Below, piece by piece: positions 53,510 to 62,560 of a stretch of DNA of 64,000 nucleotides. Source of the stretch: Brucella rhizosphaerae. GTDB lineage: Bacteria > Pseudomonadota > Alphaproteobacteria > Rhizobiales > Rhizobiaceae. Position 1 is the stretch's first letter. Each line of letters starts with the position of its first letter. The notes below the pieces were generated by a model, which was given only the letters and a program-made list of their open reading frames with translations, ran no database searches and was not told the origin of the DNA. The position numbers and the translations under genes are program-made. Where the stretch lies: assembly GCF_002252475.1 (NCBI RefSeq), contig NZ_NNRK01000034.1:682001-746000 (forward strand). The letters are read 5' to 3'.

Positions 53510-53512
53510 CTA
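53408..53512. repeat. RIME1-like element abutting the ccoP stop
   Basis: On the minus strand it reads TAGAGCATTTCCAGCAAAAG, TGCGCAGCGTCTTTGCGTAG, GATAAAGCGTAAAAACAAAT and ends in GAGCGG...CCGCTC. It matches 38766-38865 closely. The first three bases are the ccoP stop codon. Confidence 0.78.
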
Positions 53513-54373
53513 TTCACCACCACCGAGCGAGTGGACGAAAATTGCGAGCTGCTTGACGGTGGCATCGCCGAGGCGTGTTTCCCAGGCAGGCATAACGCCG
53601 TGTTTTGGCCGCGCGACCTGACGCGCAATGGCGTCTTCGCCGGAGCCGTAGAACCAGATGGCGTCGGTGAGATTTGGGGCTCCAAATTCGCGCAAGCCCT
53701 TTGCATCCCCGCCATGACAAACCGCGCAGTTTTCAGCAAAGACCGTCTGGCCTTCAGGAACCATGGCCGGATCGTGTGGAGTACCCGAGAGGCTGACCAC
53801 ATAGGCTGCGACATCACGTATTTGCGCTGGTTCAAGAACATCCGCAAAGCCGGGCATTTCCGAAATGCGGGTTTCACTATCGTCAGGCGAGCGCACGCCA
53901 TGACGAATGGTCGTCAGGATGTCGTCGACCGAACCGCCCCAGAGCCAGTCATCGTCATTAAGGTTCGGGTAGCCGGGCGCACCTTGTGCGCCAGAGCCGT
54001 GGCACTGCACGCAATTGACGCGGAAAGCAGCCGCACCACCCGCAATCGCATATTGGCGCAGGTTTTCATCGGCCAGAATCTCATGCACATCCTTGGCTTT
54101 GATCTGGTCGACAATGCCCTGACGGCCAGCCGCAATCTCTGCGTTTTCTTTCCAGAAATCTCCACGGCTCGACCAGCCGATCATGCCTGAGGTTGAATTG
54201 GAAATCAGCGGCCATGCGGGATAGGCGATAACATAAGCAAGCGCCCAGACAATCGTTGCGTAGAAGGTCCAGAGCCACCAGCGTGGCATAGGGTTATCGA
54301 GTTCCCGAATGCCATCCCATTCGTGGCCTGTGGTCTCTACGCCACTGACTTCATCTATTTCTTTGTCAGTCAT
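53510..54373 (-). CDS. ccoP: cbb3 cytochrome oxidase subunit III (dihaem cytochrome c)
   Basis: This 287-residue subunit has an N-terminal cytoplasmic tail (MTDKEIDEVSGVETTGHEWDGIRELDNPMPRWWLW), membrane helices, and two cytochrome c domains with haem motifs NCVQCHGSGA and NCAVCHGGDAKG. It receives electrons from the bc1 complex through soluble cytochromes. The ATG overlaps the ccoQ stop as ATGACTGA. The longer frame to 54499 reads across ccoQ in another frame and is not a real extension. Confidence 0.96.
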   Translation of the reverse strand: MTDKEIDEVSGVETTGHEWDGIRELDNPMPRWWLWTFYATIVWALAYVIAYPAWPLISNSTSGMIGWSSRGDFWKENAEIAAGRQGIVDQIKAKDVHEILADENLRQYAIAGGAAAFRVNCVQCHGSGAQGAPGYPNLNDDDWLWGGSVDDILTTIRHGVRSPDDSETRISEMPGFADVLEPAQIRDVAAYVVSLSGTPHDPAMVPEGQTVFAENCAVCHGGDAKGLREFGAPNLTDAIWFYGSGEDAIARQVARPKHGVMPAWETRLGDATVKQLAIFVHSLGGGE

Positions 54374-54524
54374 TTTTGTCGTCCTTGAATGGAATTTCCT
54401 TCGCTTCATCGGCCTTCTTCTTGCTTCCCGGACGGAAGGCAAAGAAAATGACAAAGACGAAGAACAGCGCCATGGCGAGCAGGCCCCAGCTATCGGCAAA
54501 AGTGCGTAGGGTATTGTAATCCAT
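54366..54524 (-). CDS. ccoQ: cbb3 oxidase subunit IV CcoQ
   Basis: This 52-residue single-helix protein reads MDYNTLRTFADSWGLLAMAL, FFVFVIFFAFRPGSKKKADE, AKEIPFKDDKND. The FRPGSKK motif after the helix is the CcoQ/FixQ signature. It stabilises the CcoNO-CcoP complex. It lies between ccoO and ccoP and overlaps ccoP by 8 bases. A GGAG precedes the ATG. Confidence 0.95.
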   Translation of the reverse strand: MDYNTLRTFADSWGLLAMALFFVFVIFFAFRPGSKKKADEAKEIPFKDDKND

Positions 54525-54539
54525 CGCTAAATCTCCGCT

Positions 54540-55271
54540 TTATCGCGCTTTGGGGGACTGATCGTAGGTCGAGAAATCAACGAGCGTGCCGAGCATCTGG
54601 AGATAGGCAATCAGCGCATCCATTTCGGAAATAACCTGCGGATTGCCATCGAAATCACCTACACGTGCCTTGGGATAGCGCCCTTCGACACCGGAGGTAT
54701 CGGCATTGGGGTCGGCCTGAGCATTAAGATCAGCAAGTGCACGATCGACCATCTCCTGGCTGTACGGCACACCGACTGCCGCATTTGCCTTGAGGTTTGC
54801 TGCGATGTTGTTGGCATCAAGCGGACGATCTTTGAGGAAGGCATAGCTTGGCATGACCGATTCAGGCACCACGTCGCGTGGACGGATCAAATGTTGCACA
54901 TGCCATTCGTTGGAGTAACGACCACCGATACGTGCAAGGTCTGGACCTGTACGCTTGGAACCCCACTGGAATGAATGGTCATACATGGATTCAGCCGCCA
55001 GACTGTAATGTCCGTAGCGTTCCACTTCGTCACGGAACGGACGGATCATCTGGCTGTGGCAAAGATAGCAGCCCTCACGCACATAGATGTCACGGCCCGC
55101 AAGTTCCAGCGGCGAATAGGGACGCATCCCCTCCACCTTCTCGATGGTGTTTTCGAGATAAAACAGTGGCGCGATTTCAACGATGCCACCGACTGTTACC
55201 ACCGCGAGCGAGGCAATCAGCAGCAAGGTTGCGTTTCTCTCCAGCTTGGAGTGTTTTTTCAGGATAGACAT
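54540..55271 (-). CDS. ccoO: cbb3 cytochrome oxidase subunit II (monohaem cytochrome c)
   Basis: This 243-residue subunit has an N-terminal membrane anchor ([24 protein letters not shown]) and a periplasmic cytochrome c domain. Haem binds at [17 protein letters not shown]; the axial methionine is probably in [14 protein letters not shown] stands before the ATG, 12 bases after ccoN. Second gene of ccoNOQP. Confidence 0.97.
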   Translation of the reverse strand: MSILKKHSKLERNATLLLIASLAVVTVGGIVEIAPLFYLENTIEKVEGMRPYSPLELAGRDIYVREGCYLCHSQMIRPFRDEVERYGHYSLAAESMYDHSFQWGSKRTGPDLARIGGRYSNEWHVQHLIRPRDVVPESVMPSYAFLKDRPLDANNIAANLKANAAVGVPYSQEMVDRALADLNAQADPNADTSGVEGRYPKARVGDFDGNPQVISEMDALIAYLQMLGTLVDFSTYDQSPKAR

Positions 55272-55283
55272 AGATCACACTCC

Positions 55284-56909
55284 TTATTCGGCTGGCTGCA
55301 TTGTGGCGCCGACTGCAGGTCGGATGCCGCCCATAGGGGCTTCTTTGCGCAGATTGCCTCGAATGGTCTGGTAAACGTTCCATGCCATCACCAGTCCACC
55401 GGCGAGGTAAAGCAGACCACCTGCGGTACGGATGACGTAGTAAGGGAACATTGCGAGCACGGTTTCAGCGAAGGAATAGACGAGGAAACCCTGATCGTCG
55501 TATTCGCGCCACATCAGACCTTGCTGGATACCGGCAACCCACATGGCGGCGGCGTAGAGCACGATGCCGAGTGTTGCGAGCCAGAAGTGCCAGTTGACCA
55601 TGCGGATCGAGTAGAGGCGTTCACGGTCCCACAGCTTTGGCGTAAGGTAATAGACCGCAGCGAATGTGATCATACCGTTCCAGCCAAGTGCGCCCGCATG
55701 AACGTGACCAATGGTCCAGTCGGTGTAGTGCGACAGCGAATTGACTGCCTTGATCGACAGCATCGGACCTTCAAAGGTTGCCATGCCGTAGAAGGCAATG
55801 GCTGCAACCATCAGACGGATGATCGGATCGGTACGAACCTTGTCCCATGCACCCGAAAGCGTCATCAGACCGTTGATCATACCGCCCCACGAAGGCATCC
55901 AAAGCATGATCGAGAACACCATGCCGAGCGTCTGCGCCCAATCGGGAACAGCTGTGTAATGCAGATGGTGAGGGCCAGCCCAGATATAGAGGAAGATGAT
56001 CGACCAGAAGTGAACGATCGACAGGCGATAGGAATAGACCGGACGGTTCGCCTGCTTGGGTACGAAGTAGTACATCATGGCGAGGAATGGCACGGTCAGG
56101 AAGAACGCAACTGCGTTATGGCCATACCACCACTGTGTGACCGCATCCTGCACGCCTGCAAAAGCGGAATAGCTTTTCACGCCGAGGAACGATACCGGGA
56201 TCGCCAGATTGTTGATGATGTGCAACATGGCGATTGTGATGATGAAGGACAGATAGAACCAGTTCGCCACATAGATATGTGGTTCTTTACGCTTCAACAC
56301 CGTGCCGAGGAACACAACGAGATAGGCGACCCAGACAATAGTGAGCCAGATATCGACGTACCATTCCGGTTCTGCATATTCGCGGCTCTGTGTGATGCCG
56401 AGCAAATAGCCGGTTGCGGCCATTATGATGAAGAGCTGATAACCCCAGAAAACGAACCATGCCAGATCGCCGCCAATGAGGCGTGCGCGACAGGTGCGCT
56501 GCACGACATAGAAGGACGAGGCGATCAGGATGTTGCCGCCAAATGCAAAAACAACTGCTGAGGTATGCAGCGGGCGCAACCGGCCAAAGTTCAGATAGGG
56601 TTCCAGATTGAGATCAGGAAAAGCGAGCTGGGCTGCGATAAGCACACCAACCAGAAAGCCAACAACGCCCCAGAATACTGTTGCGATGACACCATAGCGG
56701 ATTGGCCCATCCATATAGGTGGACTGATCTACCTTCTTCGGCGTCAGGCCGTAATCGGCATTGCGCATCAGCAGAATGGTGAAAATGGCAAGTGTAGCGA
56801 ACAGAATCCACATATGGGTTCTGAACAACTCATCATGAGAAAATCCGGCCAGAAGCACGGCAAAAAGTGCTCCCAGACCAGAAAGGACTGTTCCAGCGGC
56901 GTAGTTCAT
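55284..56909 (-). CDS. ccoN: cbb3 cytochrome oxidase subunit I
   Basis: This 541-residue haem-copper oxidase subunit with about 12 helices reduces oxygen to water with high affinity and pumps protons. Haem and copper ligands are seen in [13 protein letters not shown] (low-spin haem), [13 protein letters not shown] (copper histidine), [13 protein letters not shown] (copper histidine pair) and [20 protein letters not shown] (haem histidines). GAGGGG precedes the ATG. An FNR/FixK-type palindrome lies at 56999-57012, about 96 bases upstream, so the operon is probably induced when oxygen is low. Confidence 0.97.
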   Translation of the reverse strand: MNYAAGTVLSGLGALFAVLLAGFSHDELFRTHMWILFATLAIFTILLMRNADYGLTPKKVDQSTYMDGPIRYGVIATVFWGVVGFLVGVLIAAQLAFPDLNLEPYLNFGRLRPLHTSAVVFAFGGNILIASSFYVVQRTCRARLIGGDLAWFVFWGYQLFIIMAATGYLLGITQSREYAEPEWYVDIWLTIVWVAYLVVFLGTVLKRKEPHIYVANWFYLSFIITIAMLHIINNLAIPVSFLGVKSYSAFAGVQDAVTQWWYGHNAVAFFLTVPFLAMMYYFVPKQANRPVYSYRLSIVHFWSIIFLYIWAGPHHLHYTAVPDWAQTLGMVFSIMLWMPSWGGMINGLMTLSGAWDKVRTDPIIRLMVAAIAFYGMATFEGPMLSIKAVNSLSHYTDWTIGHVHAGALGWNGMITFAAVYYLTPKLWDRERLYSIRMVNWHFWLATLGIVLYAAAMWVAGIQQGLMWREYDDQGFLVYSFAETVLAMFPYYVIRTAGGLLYLAGGLVMAWNVYQTIRGNLRKEAPMGGIRPAVGATMQPAE

Positions 56910-56998
56910 CTAATCCCCTCGCAGCGCAAGTCAGAAGCTGTCGGAGTGAAGACAGCTATAGCGATAGTTCCCTATCGGCTCTCTACGAGAAGGTGTCA

Positions 56999-57012
56999 TT
57001 GATCTAAATCAA
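56999..57012. promoter_or_regulatory. FNR/FixK-type box upstream of ccoN
   Basis: TTGATCTAAATCAA matches TTGAT-N4-ATCAA perfectly, centred about 96 bases before the ccoN start codon. It is the same consensus as the hemA box at 4619. Confidence 0.85.
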
Positions 57013-57021
57013 CGAGCGTTT

Positions 57022-57090
57022 GAGCGCATCCCGAAAAGTGTGAAACGGTTTTCGGACAAGATGCGCGCCAAAACAAAAGATCAGAGCGCC
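57022..57090. repeat. RIME-like palindrome upstream of ccoN
   Basis: GAGCGCATCCCGAAAAGTGTGAAACGGTTTTCGG, AAGATGCGCGCC, AAAACAAAAGATCAGAGCGC. It lies between the FNR box and irr and is nearly identical to the first half of the 42591 element. Confidence 0.78.
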
Positions 57091-57117
57091 CGCGAAGAAT
57101 TGGGAGTTTGTGGGAAA

Positions 57118-57606
57118 TCAGTTGCCGTCTGTGATGGGCGTCAGATGGATGACGATATCAACTTTACTGACCTTGTAGCCCGCAGGGGGTGAGGGCAGGG
57201 GGCCGACACTCACATCATTGGATGCAATGTCGATGATCTTGTCTTCGTCATGAATGTAGAAATGTGTATGGTCGCCGGTATCCGTATCGAAATAAGTCCG
57301 CTCACTGTGCAGGCTGATCTTGCGGATGAGACCCGCGTCGGCGAACTGATTGAGCGCGTTGTAAACGGTTGCGACGGAAAGTTTTTCACCGAGCAGTAAG
57401 GCTTCCTCATTCAACATATCCGGGGTTACATGCCTATGCTTGTCAGTAAACAGCAAACAACCAAGGGCAATGCGCTGCCGGGTGGGGCGAAGTCCGGCTC
57501 GCCTTAAAATTGCTTTGACGAGTAAAGCTTGCTGCTTTCCAGAACGAGAAGCGGCTTTTGACACGAGCAGTGACGCTTTAGGCCCTGAATTAGGATTGAA
57601 CAGCAT
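57118..57606 (-). CDS. irr: Iron response regulator Irr (Fur family)
   Basis: This 162-residue Fur-family protein has a winged helix (AILRRAGLRPTRQRIALGCLLF; LSVATVYNALNQFADAGLIRKI) and a dimerisation domain with GDHTHFYIHDEDKIIDI. The HTH histidines at about 113-115 match the haem/metal site of Irr rather than Fur, and the C-terminal CxxC of Fur is absent. In Rhizobiales Irr acts under iron limitation, represses haem synthesis and iron-using genes, and is degraded when haem is plentiful. It lies next to the cbb3 genes and in the same window as hemA, a typical Irr-related gene. Confidence 0.9.
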   Translation of the reverse strand: MLFNPNSGPKASLLVSKAASRSGKQQALLVKAILRRAGLRPTRQRIALGCLLFTDKHRHVTPDMLNEEALLLGEKLSVATVYNALNQFADAGLIRKISLHSERTYFDTDTGDHTHFYIHDEDKIIDIASNDVSVGPLPSPPAGYKVSKVDIVIHLTPITDGN

Positions 57607-57735
57607 GAATAGTCTCGGCTTGTTGGCTCAAAAGCTACGTCTGAAATTCCGAAGAATGCACGGTTACAGTTGCAAATGGTTTGCAATTGCATAATACAGA
57701 ATGAAGCGAACCGGTCAATCTCAATAGGCGGAAAT

Positions 57736-59097
57736 TTATGTCGCAGCTTGTGCAGGAATGACGAGCAGCGCACGCAGGCCACCTTCAGGCCGATTGTGCA
57801 ACTGCACTTCGCCGCCCATGCGTGTTGCTGCCATCTGGACAATTGGAAGGCCAAGGCCGCTGCCGTTCTCGCTTCTGTTCGCGCCGCGATAGAAGCGCTC
57901 AGTCACGTGCATCATTTCATTGGGCGGTATGCCCGGGCCGTCGTCCTCAACAGTGAAGATGAGGCGTTCGCCCGCCTGATGAAGACTGCATCGGACTGAA
58001 CCGCCTTCCGGTGAGTGGTTGACGGCGTTCTCGATCAGATTGCGCATGGCAAGGGTAAAGAGGTGGGGATATTGCATCCTGACCAGTGGCAGATTGTCTG
58101 GCAGCTCAATTTCGACGCCACGATGTGCTGCAAGCATCCGCATATCTGTTGAGATCGACACGAGCAGCTGACATGCGGGTTCTGGTGCGGGCGGCTCCAT
58201 TTCGTCGCCTGTTTCAAGGGCTGCCAGATCGAGCAACTGGTTGACAAGTCGACTGGTGCGATCCACGCCAGCCGCAATCTGACGAACGGCATTGAGACGC
58301 ATGGCGTCGTCTTTTGCACCTTCGGCAATCTGTGCCTGCGTTTTAAGTCCAGCAAGCGGGGTCTTCAACTCATGTGCGGCAAAGATTGCGAAATTGCGCT
58401 CGCGTTCACGCGCTTCTTCCACGCGATGGAAAAGCCCGTTGAGCGCTGAAACGGCAGGGGCAATTTCGGATGGCAGTTTCTCTTCACGCAGCGGGCGCAA
58501 GTCCCGTGCATCCCGTGTGGATAACACCGCAGCAAGACTGCTCAACGGATTAAGACCACGCCGCACGCATAGCCAGATCATGCCGGCAAGGATTGGTAGC
58601 AGCAGCAGCGCTGGCAACACGACACCTGTAACGACACTTTGCACAAGCCGCTCACGCACGGACAGGCTGTCGCCCACCATCACGCGAAGGCCGAGTTGCG
58701 TATTCTCGACCGCAAAAACACGCCAGCGGTCGCCCGCGACAACTGTATCGGAAAAGCCATTGGCCACGTCGGTCAGTCGCTCGCCGGGTGCGCTTTCAGA
58801 TCGCCCTACGAGTTTGCCATTGAGCGCCCATATCTGACAAAATAGCTGGCGGTCATACATGGGAAAATCGGGCATCGGTTTCAGCGAAAGCTGTCCGCCA
58901 TCTCCATCTGGGCCGACTTCGACGCGGTGCTCGGTCAATAGCGAGTTGACCATGCGAGCAGCTTCCATCAGGCGTGCATCAAGCACTTTTTCCAGTCGCG
59001 ATTGTGTGCTGACATGAATCCAGATCACTGCAAACAACCAGACAAGACAAGTGATGCCGATCAGGATGCCGGTGAGGCGACTGCGAATGGAGTTCAT
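57736..59097 (-). CDS. Sensor histidine kinase (QseC/PmrB/TctE-like)
   Basis: This 453-residue inner-membrane kinase has helix 1 (about 10-28), a periplasmic sensor region (30-156), helix 2 (157-178), and a HAMP-like linker. The phosphoacceptor histidine is in FAAHELKTPLAG (about residue 242). The ATP-binding domain has the N box (LIENAVNHSP), the G1 box (VEDDGPGIPP) and the G2 box (GSGLGLPIVQ). The ATGA overlap with the response-regulator gene makes them one unit. The signal is unknown; related kinases sense Fe(III), catecholamines or carboxylates. Confidence 0.9.
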   Translation of the reverse strand: MNSIRSRLTGILIGITCLVWLFAVIWIHVSTQSRLEKVLDARLMEAARMVNSLLTEHRVEVGPDGDGGQLSLKPMPDFPMYDRQLFCQIWALNGKLVGRSESAPGERLTDVANGFSDTVVAGDRWRVFAVENTQLGLRVMVGDSLSVRERLVQSVVTGVVLPALLLLPILAGMIWLCVRRGLNPLSSLAAVLSTRDARDLRPLREEKLPSEIAPAVSALNGLFHRVEEARERERNFAIFAAHELKTPLAGLKTQAQIAEGAKDDAMRLNAVRQIAAGVDRTSRLVNQLLDLAALETGDEMEPPAPEPACQLLVSISTDMRMLAAHRGVEIELPDNLPLVRMQYPHLFTLAMRNLIENAVNHSPEGGSVRCSLHQAGERLIFTVEDDGPGIPPNEMMHVTERFYRGANRSENGSGLGLPIVQMAATRMGGEVQLHNRPEGGLRALLVIPAQAAT

Positions 59098-59759
59098 GCC
59101 GGGGCTCCCGCAAGCCTGTAGCCGACGCCGCGCACAGTCTCGATAAAGCTTGAGCCAAGCTTGGAGCGTAAGTGATGGATATGCACTTCCACCGCATTGC
59201 TTTCCACTTCCTCCTGCCAGCCATAAAGAGCTTCTTCGAGCGAGGACTTGGAAATGGTCGCCGTAGGGCGTTCCATCAGGGTGCGCAATATTGAAAATTC
59301 ACGCCGCGTCAGGCGCAAAGGTTCCCCTTTGAATTGCACCGACATTTCAGCGGGATCAAGCTCTACGCCCTGCCATTCAAGCGTAGCACTGGCGCGGCCT
59401 GAGCCACGCCGTGCGATGGCGCGAACACGCGCCGCAAGTTCATGAAGATCGAAGGGCTTACCGACATAATCGTCTGCACCAGCATCAAGACCTGCAATGC
59501 GTTCGGGTACCTGATCGCGCGCAGTCAGCAACAGGACGGGTGTTTCGTCGCGGGCCTGTCGCATCGACTTCAATATGTCGAGGCCGGAACCGTCAGGCAG
59601 CATCAGGTCGAGCACAACCGCATTATAATTCTGGACCGCAAGAGCTGCTTCTGCGTCGCCACAGCTTGCCACAGCATCCACGGTAAAGCCGGCCAAGCCC
59701 AGACCCACGGAAAGCCCGTCGAGCAGGATTGCATCGTCTTCAACCACCAGAATGCGCAT
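59094..59759 (-). CDS. OmpR-family response regulator (QseB/PmrA-like)
   Basis: This 221-residue regulator has an N-terminal receiver with the phosphoacceptor aspartate at about 51 (VVLDLMLPDGSGLDIL), the switch threonine in LLLTARD and the lysine in DYVGKPFDLHELAARVRA. A C-terminal OmpR winged helix follows (LRLTRREFSILRTLMERPTATISKSSLEEALYGW; SNAVEVHIHHLRSKL). The receiver and DNA-binding wording is closest to the QseB/PmrA group. The CTTAAG-N5-CTTAAG box in its own promoter region supports that group. Confidence 0.92.
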   Translation of the reverse strand: MRILVVEDDAILLDGLSVGLGLAGFTVDAVASCGDAEAALAVQNYNAVVLDLMLPDGSGLDILKSMRQARDETPVLLLTARDQVPERIAGLDAGADDYVGKPFDLHELAARVRAIARRGSGRASATLEWQGVELDPAEMSVQFKGEPLRLTRREFSILRTLMERPTATISKSSLEEALYGWQEEVESNAVEVHIHHLRSKLGSSFIETVRGVGYRLAGAPA

Positions 59760-59813
59760 GTAACTTCCCGTTTCCGCCTTGTTTGATCTGTAAGCGGCTT
59801 CTCGCTTTGCCAG

Positions 59814-59830
59814 CTTAAGGCTGCCTTAAG
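59814..59830. promoter_or_regulatory. PmrA/QseB-type box between response regulator and dsbD
   Basis: CTTAAG-GCTGC-CTTAAG is a perfect direct repeat with an 11-base period, the published PmrA-box form (CTTAAG-N5-CTTAAG). It lies 55 bases upstream of the response-regulator start and 70 bases upstream of the dsbD start, so it could control both divergent genes. Confidence 0.65.
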
Positions 59831-59899
59831 GTGACGGCAGCATTTGCTTTTTACAACCTAAACTATTTTGTACGAATCAAATTACCCGGAATAACCCGA

Positions 59900-61687
59900 A
59901 TGCGCTTTTTTGCGATACTAACCACTTTTCTTATGGTCGTTCTTTCGTCGGCACTGGCTGCAAGCCCGCTGCCGGTCGATGACGCGTTTCGTCTGAGTGT
60001 GTCGAAGGATGGTGATAACCGACTGGTCCTCAACTGGCAGATTTCAGAAGGCTATTATCTCTATCGCGATCATATTGAAGCAAAAGATGTAAAAGGTGAG
60101 GCGGTTGCCGTCGACACACAGCCGGGTGTAGCCAAGGATGATCCGAATTTCGGGCGCCTTGAAGTCTATTATACCCGCACAAGCGCTAGTGTGCCGGTCG
60201 GTAACGAACCCATTCAGCTGACCTATCAGGGCTGCCAGGAAGACGGCATCTGCTATCGACCTGAAACCCGTACCATCGATCCGGTAACGCTCGCAGTCAG
60301 CAGTCAGATGGGCAAAGCATTCACGCAAGGTTCTGCGTTTACGGCTGCTGTTCCTGCTCCTGCCGACCAGGGTAAAGCGTTCGCACTCGCTCCTGAAAAA
60401 GGCATGATTGAAAGCCTGCTCGATCAAGGTGGTTCAGCGCTGGTGATCGCGGCTTTTCTGGCTTTTGGTGTGCTGCTGGCCTTCACGCCTTGCGTATTCC
60501 CGATCTATCCCATTGTTGCGGGAACCCTGGCACGAGAAGGTGAAAAGCTCACGGCGCGGCGCGGCTTCGTGCTCTCCAGCACCTATGTCGTCAGTCTCGC
60601 GCTTGGTTTTGCGGTCATAGGTGCGATTGCAGGCTGGTCAGGTCAAAACCTGCAAATGGTTCTGCAATCCAAGTGGATGGCGCTGGCACTTGCGGGAATA
60701 TTCACGCTGCTTGCCCTCTCGATGTTCGGCCTGTTCCAGCTTCAGCTGCCATCATCGTGGGTAAGTGCAATTTCGGCCAAGACTGGTCAGCGCACAGGCT
60801 CCAAACGCTCAGCCGCAATTCTTGGCTTTTCATCAGTGCTGATCGTCGGCCCTTGTGTAACGGCGCCGCTGGCTGGTGCACTGCTTTATATCGCGCAGAC
60901 CGCCAATGTCGCACTCGGAGCCAGCGCCCTGTTCGCACTTGGCATTGGTAAGGGCTTGCCTCTGATCGCTTTTGCTACGCTTGGCGCAGGCACACTTCCA
61001 CGTGCCGGTGCATGGATGGAAATGTTCAAGCAGGTCTTTGGCTTTGGCTTTCTGGCAACCGCTATCTTCATGGCTGCACCTTTGCTGCCATCGGGCGTGG
61101 ATATGGTGCTCTGGGCCTTGCTGCTGTTTGGCGTTGCGAGCTTTGCCTTTCTTAAAATACCGGGGCGCAGTGTTGTTGCCCGCACCATCGGCACGACGGC
61201 CTTTGTCTATGGTGTTATTTTGATGCTTGGCGTGGCGTCGGGGGGGCGTGATCCATTGCAACCGCTGGCGGCATTGGTTAACCGTGACGTTAACCATAAT
61301 TTGGCCGAGCTGCGATTCGCGCCGGTCGATACGGTTTCTGCCCTTCAGGAAAAGCTGGATGCGGCGCGCGGCGATAAGCCGACGCTGGTCTATTTCACGG
61401 CAGATTGGTGCGTAAGCTGTTCCACTGTGGAGCGGCGCGTCCTGCCCGATGCAGGCGTGAAGAAAGCGCTTGGCGGATATCAGCTTATCAAGGCGGATGT
61501 CTCGGATCTCAATTCGGGCAATGCCGACCTTATGGCAAAGCTTAAAGTGGCCGGTCCGCCAACCATGGTTTTCTTCAACAATGCCAGCAAAGAGCCTGAG
61601 GGAACAAGATTGGTCGGCGATGTTTCGTCGGCAACTATTGAACGTTCTGTCGGGCTTCTAAAGAGCGGACAGAAACAAGGCTTATAG
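59900..61687 (+). CDS. dsbD: Thiol:disulfide interchange protein DsbD
   Basis: This 595-residue inner-membrane protein carries electrons from cytoplasmic thioredoxin to the periplasm. It has a signal peptide (FFAILTTFLMVVLSSALAAS) and an N-terminal immunoglobulin-like domain with the cysteine pair in YQGCQEDGICYRP. A transmembrane domain of eight helices has its redox cysteines in FTPCVFPIYPIVAG and VGPCVTAPLAGALL. A C-terminal thioredoxin domain has FTADWCVSCSTVERRV. I start at ATG 59900, which gives the signal peptide; the frame is open to 59831. Downstream are an L,D-transpeptidase and a DsbA-like protein. Confidence 0.95.
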   Translation: MRFFAILTTFLMVVLSSALAASPLPVDDAFRLSVSKDGDNRLVLNWQISEGYYLYRDHIEAKDVKGEAVAVDTQPGVAKDDPNFGRLEVYYTRTSASVPVGNEPIQLTYQGCQEDGICYRPETRTIDPVTLAVSSQMGKAFTQGSAFTAAVPAPADQGKAFALAPEKGMIESLLDQGGSALVIAAFLAFGVLLAFTPCVFPIYPIVAGTLAREGEKLTARRGFVLSSTYVVSLALGFAVIGAIAGWSGQNLQMVLQSKWMALALAGIFTLLALSMFGLFQLQLPSSWVSAISAKTGQRTGSKRSAAILGFSSVLIVGPCVTAPLAGALLYIAQTANVALGASALFALGIGKGLPLIAFATLGAGTLPRAGAWMEMFKQVFGFGFLATAIFMAAPLLPSGVDMVLWALLLFGVASFAFLKIPGRSVVARTIGTTAFVYGVILMLGVASGGRDPLQPLAALVNRDVNHNLAELRFAPVDTVSALQEKLDAARGDKPTLVYFTADWCVSCSTVERRVLPDAGVKKALGGYQLIKADVSDLNSGNADLMAKLKVAGPPTMVFFNNASKEPEGTRLVGDVSSATIERSVGLLKSGQKQGL

Positions 61688-61744
61688 AATTGAACATGGC
61701 TCGGGGACATTCGTATTGAGCCATCTGTATCAGGGACAGGGAAA

Positions 61745-62560
61745 TTGGGGTTTGAGAAATTGACCACTCATAATCAAACGGGACGCTCAGGCGTGTCGCT
61801 CGCGCGGGTGATATTGATCAGCCTGTTGCCGCTGGCGGTTGCGGCTTGTACCACCACAGCGTCAGACAGACCGATAGCTGTAAACATGCCAGAGCCACTT
61901 GCTCCAGCACCGCAGCAAGTGGCCACAGCCCCTGTTGTGGAGCCTCTGTCAGCGCCGGAAGTGAAAACGGCAAAGAGTGAATATGAAGTGATGTATGGTG
62001 CGGTCAGCGATGGCGGCAATCAGATTGCAGCACTCGATCTCAGCAAAATCGCCGAGCGTAATCTGCGCAAACAGGTCAACTACACCACCAGCCATCCGGT
62101 CGGAACCATCATTGTCGATCCTTATGCGCGCTATCTTTATCTCGTGCAGCCCGGCGGCAAGGCCATGCGCTACTCCGTTGGTGTCGGTCGTGCTGGCCTG
62201 ACTTTCAGCGGTGAGGCCAAGGTTGCCTATAAGGCACAGTGGCCGCGTTGGACGCCGACGCAGAACATGATCAAGCGCAATCCGGATCATTACGCGAAAT
62301 ATGCCAAGGGTCTGGAAGGCGGCATCCGCAATCCACTCGGCGCGCGAGCCCTCTATCTCTATCGCGATGGCAAAGATACGCTCTATCGCATCCACGGTAC
62401 CAATGAGCCATGGTCAGTCGGAAAGGCCGCATCTTCAGGCTGTATCCGTCTTTTCAATCAGGACATTCTCGACCTTCATAAGCGTGTTTCCAGTGGAAGC
62501 CGTGTCGTCGTTCTGGACAAGTCTCAATCAAGAGCCCAATCTTCTGAAGGAGAAAACTAA
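61745..62560 (+). CDS. L,D-transpeptidase (YkuD family) lipoprotein
   Basis: This 271-residue protein has an N-terminal hydrophobic segment ending in a lipobox (LLPLAVAACTT) and a YkuD catalytic domain: TIIVDPYARYLYLVQPGGKAMRYSVGVGRAGL, the histidine in RIHGTNEPWSVG and the catalytic cysteine in ASSGCIRLFNQD. It forms 3-3 peptidoglycan cross-links or attaches outer-membrane proteins to the wall. The start is uncertain: TTG at 61745 or 61760, both with purine-rich sequences upstream; no ATG gives a full signal. Its stop overlaps the next ATG as TAATG. Confidence 0.88.
   Translation: MGFEKLTTHNQTGRSGVSLARVILISLLPLAVAACTTTASDRPIAVNMPEPLAPAPQQVATAPVVEPLSAPEVKTAKSEYEVMYGAVSDGGNQIAALDLSKIAERNLRKQVNYTTSHPVGTIIVDPYARYLYLVQPGGKAMRYSVGVGRAGLTFSGEAKVAYKAQWPRWTPTQNMIKRNPDHYAKYAKGLEGGIRNPLGARALYLYRDGKDTLYRIHGTNEPWSVGKAASSGCIRLFNQDILDLHKRVSSGSRVVVLDKSQSRAQSSEGEN

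Noticed and set aside
54975-56561. A 528-codon plus-strand open frame
   Set aside because: It is antisense to ccoO and ccoN, whose haem and copper motifs are unmistakable; the frame is rich in His, Arg and Asp and has no family.
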